This document shows positions 60,084 through 64,000 of a stretch of 64,000 nt of DNA, one piece after another. A program made the position numbers and the translations under genes. The notes beneath the pieces are model-generated. The model had not been told where the DNA came from and did no database searches. It saw nothing but the letters and a program-made list of their open reading frames with translations. The first letter of the stretch is position 1, and each line of letters opens with the position of its first letter. Origin of the DNA: JBEKEX01 sp050013615. GTDB taxonomy: Bacteria > Chloroflexota > Anaerolineae > Anaerolineales > Anaerolineaceae. The stretch lies in NCBI GenBank assembly GCA_050013615.1, contig JBEKEX010000002.1, positions 1 to 64,000 of the forward strand, written 5' to 3'.

Positions 60084-60929
60084 ATGAAAATAGCACTCTC
60101 GCAAATCAACACTCAACTGGGCAACGTCCCCGCCAACCTGGAAAGGCACCTGTCCATTGCACAGGAAGCCGAAAAGGCCGGCGCCGACCTGCTCATCTTC
60201 CCGGAACTTTCGCTCACCGGCTACGTGCTGCAAGACCTGGCATCCACGGTTGCACACCACCCCACCCCGGAAGACCCGGTGTTCAAGCCGCTCCTTAAAG
60301 CCAGCCAAAAACTGGATATGGTGGTCGGCTTTGTGGAAGAAGATATACGCAACCGTTTCTTCATCGCCCAGGCTTACTTATCAGGCGGGAAAGTGCTGCA
60401 CGTCCATCGCAAGGTCTACCTGCCGACTTATGGCCTCTTCGACGAAGGGCGTTTCTTCGCCTGGGGTGATTCGATCCAGGCCTTCGATACCCGCTTCGGG
60501 CGGGTGGGCATGCTCATCTGCGAAGACTTCTGGCACGCTTCTCCGCCCTACCTGTTATGGTTGGATGGCGCCGACATGTTCATCCACACCTCGGCCTCAC
60601 CCGGCCGCGGCCTGAACAGCGGTGAGATGCTCGAATCTTCCCGCTGGGTGGACCATATCAACCGTGCCTATGCCAGTTTGTTCACCGTCTTTGTTGCTCA
60701 TTCCAACCGCGTCGGTTTCGAGGACGGACTCAATTTCTGGGGCGGCGCGGCCATCTTCGATCCCAATGGCGACGAAGTGGTTCACGGCCCCTTCCATGAA
60801 GAAGCCTTGGTGCTGGCCGACGTAGACCTGAACCAACTCCATCGCACACGGGCACGGCTGCCCCTGCTGCGCGACGAGCGTACCGGCCTGGTGATGCACG
60901 AATTGGAAAGGATCCTCGGCAAGTCATAA
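60084..60929 (+). CDS. Carbon-nitrogen hydrolase, NAD synthetase glutaminase-like
   Basis: 281 residues of the nitrilase superfamily with the Glu-Lys-Cys triad: Glu in FPELSLTGYVLQD, Lys in HRKVYLPTYGLFDEGRFF and Cys in LICEDFWHASPPYL. These motifs are those of the glutaminase domain normally fused to the N-terminus of glutamine-dependent NAD synthetase. Here it is a separate gene 42 bp before nadE, so the two products probably form a complex that channels ammonia. Otherwise an independent amidase is possible. Confidence 0.85.
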   Translation: MKIALSQINTQLGNVPANLERHLSIAQEAEKAGADLLIFPELSLTGYVLQDLASTVAHHPTPEDPVFKPLLKASQKLDMVVGFVEEDIRNRFFIAQAYLSGGKVLHVHRKVYLPTYGLFDEGRFFAWGDSIQAFDTRFGRVGMLICEDFWHASPPYLLWLDGADMFIHTSASPGRGLNSGEMLESSRWVDHINRAYASLFTVFVAHSNRVGFEDGLNFWGGAAIFDPNGDEVVHGPFHEEALVLADVDLNQLHRTRARLPLLRDERTGLVMHELERILGKS

Positions 60930-60971
60930 AGCGTTGACCGCTGATTTGCCAGAGCTGAAGAAAGGCAAAAG

Positions 60972-61793
60972 ATGCACGATCTGATCATTAATACCGATCT
61001 GGCACGCCAGATCCTTACCGGGTTCATCCACACCGAGATCACTCGCACCGGGCTGTCGAAAGCCGTCATCGGACTTTCCGGCGGTATCGATTCGGCGTTA
61101 TCCTGCTTTTTGGCTGCCGAAGCGCTGGGACCCCAAAACGTGCTGGCCGTGCGTATGCCCTATAAAACCTCTTCGCAAGATTCGCTCGACGATGCCCAAA
61201 GCGTGGTCGACGCCACGGGCGTCCAGTCGACGACAATCCCGATTTCCGAGATGGTCGATCCGCTGCTGCAGCACTTTCCGGAAATGGATCCGATGCGCAA
61301 GGGCAACATCATGGCACGCATGCGCATGATCGTGCTTTACGACCAATCTGTCGCCTTCAAAGGGCTGGTGGTGGGCACCAGCAACAAGACCGAGATCCTG
61401 CTGGGTTATTCCACGCTTTGGGGTGATTCGGCTTCTGCCCTCAACCCCCTGGGCGACCTTTACAAGACGCAGGTGCGTCAACTCGCGCAGGCCATGAACA
61501 TTCCCGATACGATCATCCAGAAGCCGCCCACCGCCGACTTGTGGAAAGGCCAGACCGACGAAGGCGAACTAGGCTTTACCTACGAAGAGGCTGATAAACT
61601 ACTCTACCTGCTGGTGGACCAGCGCTATACGCCGGCCGAGTGCATCGCCAGCGGTTATGCCGAAGCCTTCGTCACCACCGTAGTCGATCGCATCCGGCGC
61701 AACCAATTCAAGCGCATCCTGCCGCCCATCGCCAAACTCAGCAACCGTACTGTGGGATATGACTTCCTGTACCTGCGCGACTGGGGCACGTAG
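60972..61793 (+). CDS. nadE: NAD+ synthetase (ammonia-ligase domain)
   Basis: 273 residues. Adenylating N-type ATP pyrophosphatase fold: VIGLSGGIDSALSCFLAAEA (P-loop, cited within 20 residues), MRMIVLYDQ, GTSNKTEILLGYSTLWGDSA and the C-terminal KPPTADLWKGQTDEGELGF. It converts nicotinic acid adenine dinucleotide to NAD+. Length equals stand-alone NadE and no glutaminase domain is fused; that role is likely filled by the preceding gene. Confidence 0.93.
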   Translation: MHDLIINTDLARQILTGFIHTEITRTGLSKAVIGLSGGIDSALSCFLAAEALGPQNVLAVRMPYKTSSQDSLDDAQSVVDATGVQSTTIPISEMVDPLLQHFPEMDPMRKGNIMARMRMIVLYDQSVAFKGLVVGTSNKTEILLGYSTLWGDSASALNPLGDLYKTQVRQLAQAMNIPDTIIQKPPTADLWKGQTDEGELGFTYEEADKLLYLLVDQRYTPAECIASGYAEAFVTTVVDRIRRNQFKRILPPIAKLSNRTVGYDFLYLRDWGT

Positions 61794-61900
61794 AGACTTA
61801 ATCCAATCGACGCACTTATTTCATCCGATTGTCACTAGGCGTTCCGAGCAATTTGCATCAAGATTGAGGCATCCTTAAAGGTTTTGTGCGTCGTCTCTGA

Positions 61901-63139
61901 ATGGATAAACCGGGTTTCAAAATTCCGCCGGCTTTACGCAGCCGGCCATTTCTACTCTATTGGGGTGGACAGCTCATCTCCATCGCCGGCTCACAAATGC
62001 AACTGTGGGCACTCTATTGGCATATCCGCACGCTGACCTCCGAGCCGATTGCGTTGGGCGGCATCGGCGTGGTGCGCTTTTTGCCGGTGCTGATCTTTTC
62101 ATTACTGGGGGGATTGGTCGCAGATCAATTCAACCGCCGTACCATCGTGTTGATCACCCAGACCACATTGATGTTGATCGCCGCCATCTTGGGCCTGCTC
62201 ACCTGGCTGGGGACCATCCAGCTCTGGCATATTTACCTGTTGGTGGGTATCCAGGCTTTTGCCACCTCCTTCGACGGCCCGGCACGCGCCGCCCTGGTGC
62301 CCAACCTGGTGCCACGAAAAGACCTCCCCAACGCTTTCAGTATGACCTCCATGGCCCAAAATGTCGGCGCAATCATTGGACCGCTGTTCAGCGGCGTCGT
62401 CATCGCTACACTGGGCCAGCAATGGGCCTACTGGATTAATTCGGTGTCCTTCCTGGCAGTGATCATATCCTTGTTGCTGATCGGCGCGATCCCCCAATCA
62501 CAGACCATCCATATCGGCAATAATTGGCTGCAATGGTCGACCATCAAAGAGGGCATCCAATACATACTCGCCCAGCCCATCATCCTCTCCAGCATGATCC
62601 TGGACTTCTTCGCCACCTTCTTCTCCTCGGCCAACACCCTGCTGCCCTTCGTCGCCCGCGATGTCTTGAACGTCGGCGCCGTCGAGTATGGCTGGCTTTC
62701 GGCGGCCCAATCCGTAGGCTCTGTAGCAGTGGCGCTATACATCTCACAAAATACCCGCATCCGCCGCCAGGGCGTGGTATTGCTATCGGCAGTGGGGATG
62801 TTCGGCGTTGGCACCATTCTGTTCGGCGCCTCTACATCGTTCTGGCTGACCATGCTGTCCCTGATTGTTGTCGGCGGGTCGGATACCATCAGCACCATCC
62901 TGCGCAATACCATTCGCCAGTTGATCACCCCTGACGAGATGCGTGGCCGCATGACCAGCATCAACCAGATCTTCTTTATGGGCGGCCCGCAACTGGGTGA
63001 GATAGAATCCGGCCTGGTGGCACAGGCATTCGGTGTGCCGGCTGCCATCGTCAGCGGTGGCATCGGCTGCATCCTGGCTGTGTCCGTCATCGCCTGGCGC
63101 TGGCCGCAGCTCCGCCAATATGACAGCGTCACTCATTAA
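61901..63139 (+). CDS. Major facilitator superfamily exporter (EntS-like)
   Basis: 412 residues with about eleven or twelve membrane segments, of the MFS_3 type. The loop 2-3 motif is GGLVADQFNRRTIVLITQ, and FDGPARAALVPNLVPRKDLP followed by NAFSMTSMAQNVGAIIGP is typical of this family. The second half contains LRNTIRQLITPDEMRGRMTS. Homologues export siderophores or drugs; the substrate is unknown. It stands alone after a 107-bp gap. Confidence 0.85.
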   Translation: MDKPGFKIPPALRSRPFLLYWGGQLISIAGSQMQLWALYWHIRTLTSEPIALGGIGVVRFLPVLIFSLLGGLVADQFNRRTIVLITQTTLMLIAAILGLLTWLGTIQLWHIYLLVGIQAFATSFDGPARAALVPNLVPRKDLPNAFSMTSMAQNVGAIIGPLFSGVVIATLGQQWAYWINSVSFLAVIISLLLIGAIPQSQTIHIGNNWLQWSTIKEGIQYILAQPIILSSMILDFFATFFSSANTLLPFVARDVLNVGAVEYGWLSAAQSVGSVAVALYISQNTRIRRQGVVLLSAVGMFGVGTILFGASTSFWLTMLSLIVVGGSDTISTILRNTIRQLITPDEMRGRMTSINQIFFMGGPQLGEIESGLVAQAFGVPAAIVSGGIGCILAVSVIAWRWPQLRQYDSVTH

Positions 63140-63249
63140 TTTCTTCGGCACCCTGGCACATTCTCAACAGCTCTGATAGACGAGCGCATCGGTCGACAGC
63201 GATATAATAATCATATTGCCATCGGGACGCGTAATTTCTGGAACAAGAA

Positions 63250-64000
63250 ATGAAATCGACTACTAAAACGCTGATCATCCTGTGCTTCATTGCGGTGCTA
63301 TATTTTGTACTCTTCATCGCCCCCAATAACACCGGTGCCAAAGATGTGAACATGATCGCGGTGTTCAATATCGACGAGTACGCCCAATACCCGTACGCTA
63401 TCGGCAGGCTCATCCCGGGCGATACCCTGATCAAGACCCTGCGTAATTTCTTCATCTATGGGCATTATTTTTACGGTTACCCATTCTATTTCTGGTCATC
63501 CATTGCCCTGCTGCCATCGCTGATCTTCGCCGGCGCAAACTGGTCATCGCAGACGGCACTGAACATGGTGCTGTTGCGCCAGATCGTCAACGTGCTGCCG
63601 ATGATCCTGGCGGCGGCATTGCTGGTGTGGCTCCAAACGCGCTATAAACGCTGGTGGCTTTCTGCCGGATTATTCGTGCTGCTACTTTCCATCCCGGTGG
63701 TCGTCAGCAATGACTTATGGTGGCACCCCGATAGCCTGGCCATGCTTTCGGTGGTGGTGACGCTGCTTTTCCTCGACCTGGACCGGCAGCGCTTCGGCCG
63801 CTATTTCTTCATCGCTGCGGCAGCCTGCGGCGTGGCCATCGGCATCAAATACGAAGGGGTGTTCTTCGGACTGGCCATCCCGATCTATCTATTGTGGGGT
63901 AAGTTCACGCACAAGATCTCTTGGAAGCGCTTATTCGGCATGGCCGCAGCCTTCGTGGGCATCATGCTGGCAGCCCTGGTGATCTCCAACCCGTTGCTGT
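63250..64000 (+). CDS. GT-C-like integral membrane protein, 3'-truncated
   Basis: Starts with ATG 63250 and stays open for 250 codons to the window end. The N-terminus is a membrane helix (LIILCFIAVLYFVLFIAP), followed by a loop with VFNIDEYAQYPYAIG, an acidic DE motif like that of GT-C glycosyltransferases, then further helices (VLPMILAAALLVWL; LSAGLFVLLLSIPVVV; FFIAAAACGVAIGIKYEG). The WWHPDSLAMLSVVVTLLFL segment is common in dolichyl-phosphate-mannose-mannosyltransferase-like proteins. Donor and acceptor are unknown. TATAAT at 63203-63208 lies upstream without a clear -35. Confidence 0.7.
   Translation, partial: MKSTTKTLIILCFIAVLYFVLFIAPNNTGAKDVNMIAVFNIDEYAQYPYAIGRLIPGDTLIKTLRNFFIYGHYFYGYPFYFWSSIALLPSLIFAGANWSSQTALNMVLLRQIVNVLPMILAAALLVWLQTRYKRWWLSAGLFVLLLSIPVVVSNDLWWHPDSLAMLSVVVTLLFLDLDRQRFGRYFFIAAAACGVAIGIKYEGVFFGLAIPIYLLWGKFTHKISWKRLFGMAAAFVGIMLAALVISNPLL

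Overview
The window looks like a chromosomal segment of a Chloroflexota bacterium, most likely class Anaerolineae. This rests on gene content rather than a marker gene: a VorB-type 2-oxoacid:ferredoxin oxidoreductase, a cadherin-repeat protein ending in a sortase domain, a separate glutaminase-like gene beside nadE, NarL-type kinase and GAF/PAS/HD-GYP signalling proteins, and a monoderm-like lipoprotein and exporter repertoire. No rRNA, tRNA, transposase or CRISPR array was seen. Housekeeping parts are GC-rich; roughly 21.4-50 kb is visibly more AT-rich and accessory in character.

Layout. 0-6.3 kb: 3' part of a sensor kinase, the principal sigma factor with a YceD-like gene, an XTP/dITP pyrophosphatase, and a rarA-phzF-phosphatase run. 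6.3-16.3 kb: a very large secreted cadherin-array protein carrying both an LPSTG motif and a C-terminal sortase domain, a glycosidase-fold protein that seems to lack its catalytic carboxylates, a membrane-anchored WD40 protein and a cyclopropane fatty acid synthase. 16.5-19.2 kb: a four-gene 2-oxoacid:ferredoxin oxidoreductase operon. 19.3-36.4 kb: a surface-glycan island (Wzt/Wzm exporter, methyltransferase, two glycosyltransferases, a GT-C membrane protein). Inside it lies a mirrored cassette: two divergent [substrate-binding lipoprotein + adenylation-carrier-thioesterase synthetase] pairs sharing one ABC ATPase and permease. About 285 bp from the left edge of the island (korC 3' end, terminator, wzt 3' end) recurs as a diverged remnant at 36.66-36.95 kb, so the island is bracketed by direct repeats.

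37-49.3 kb: a sugar or sugar-alcohol catabolic region. It has a SorC-type regulator, a galactitol-type PTS (IIB, IIA, IIC), two small uncharacterised proteins, an LsrF/FbaB-like aldolase, a dehydrogenase that appears to be one half of a split aldolase/dehydrogenase, a RhaD-like class II aldolase, a GH4 enzyme, DeoC, a second class II aldolase and a PfkB-type sugar-phosphate kinase. Two consensus-like promoters facing away from each other each carry related TTGCACA/TTGTTCA elements just downstream of the -10, which would couple import and catabolism to one regulator. 49.7-64 kb: DegV protein, MarR regulator with a heterodimeric ABC exporter, a large HD-GYP signalling protein, an Lgt-like membrane protein, split NAD synthetase genes, an MFS exporter, and the start of a GT-C-like membrane protein cut by the window end.

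The best candidates for undescribed biology are the mirrored A-T-TE/ABC-importer cassette, the LPSTG-plus-sortase single-chain adhesin, and the multi-aldolase Gat-PTS locus. Functions proposed for these are inference from domain order and neighbours.
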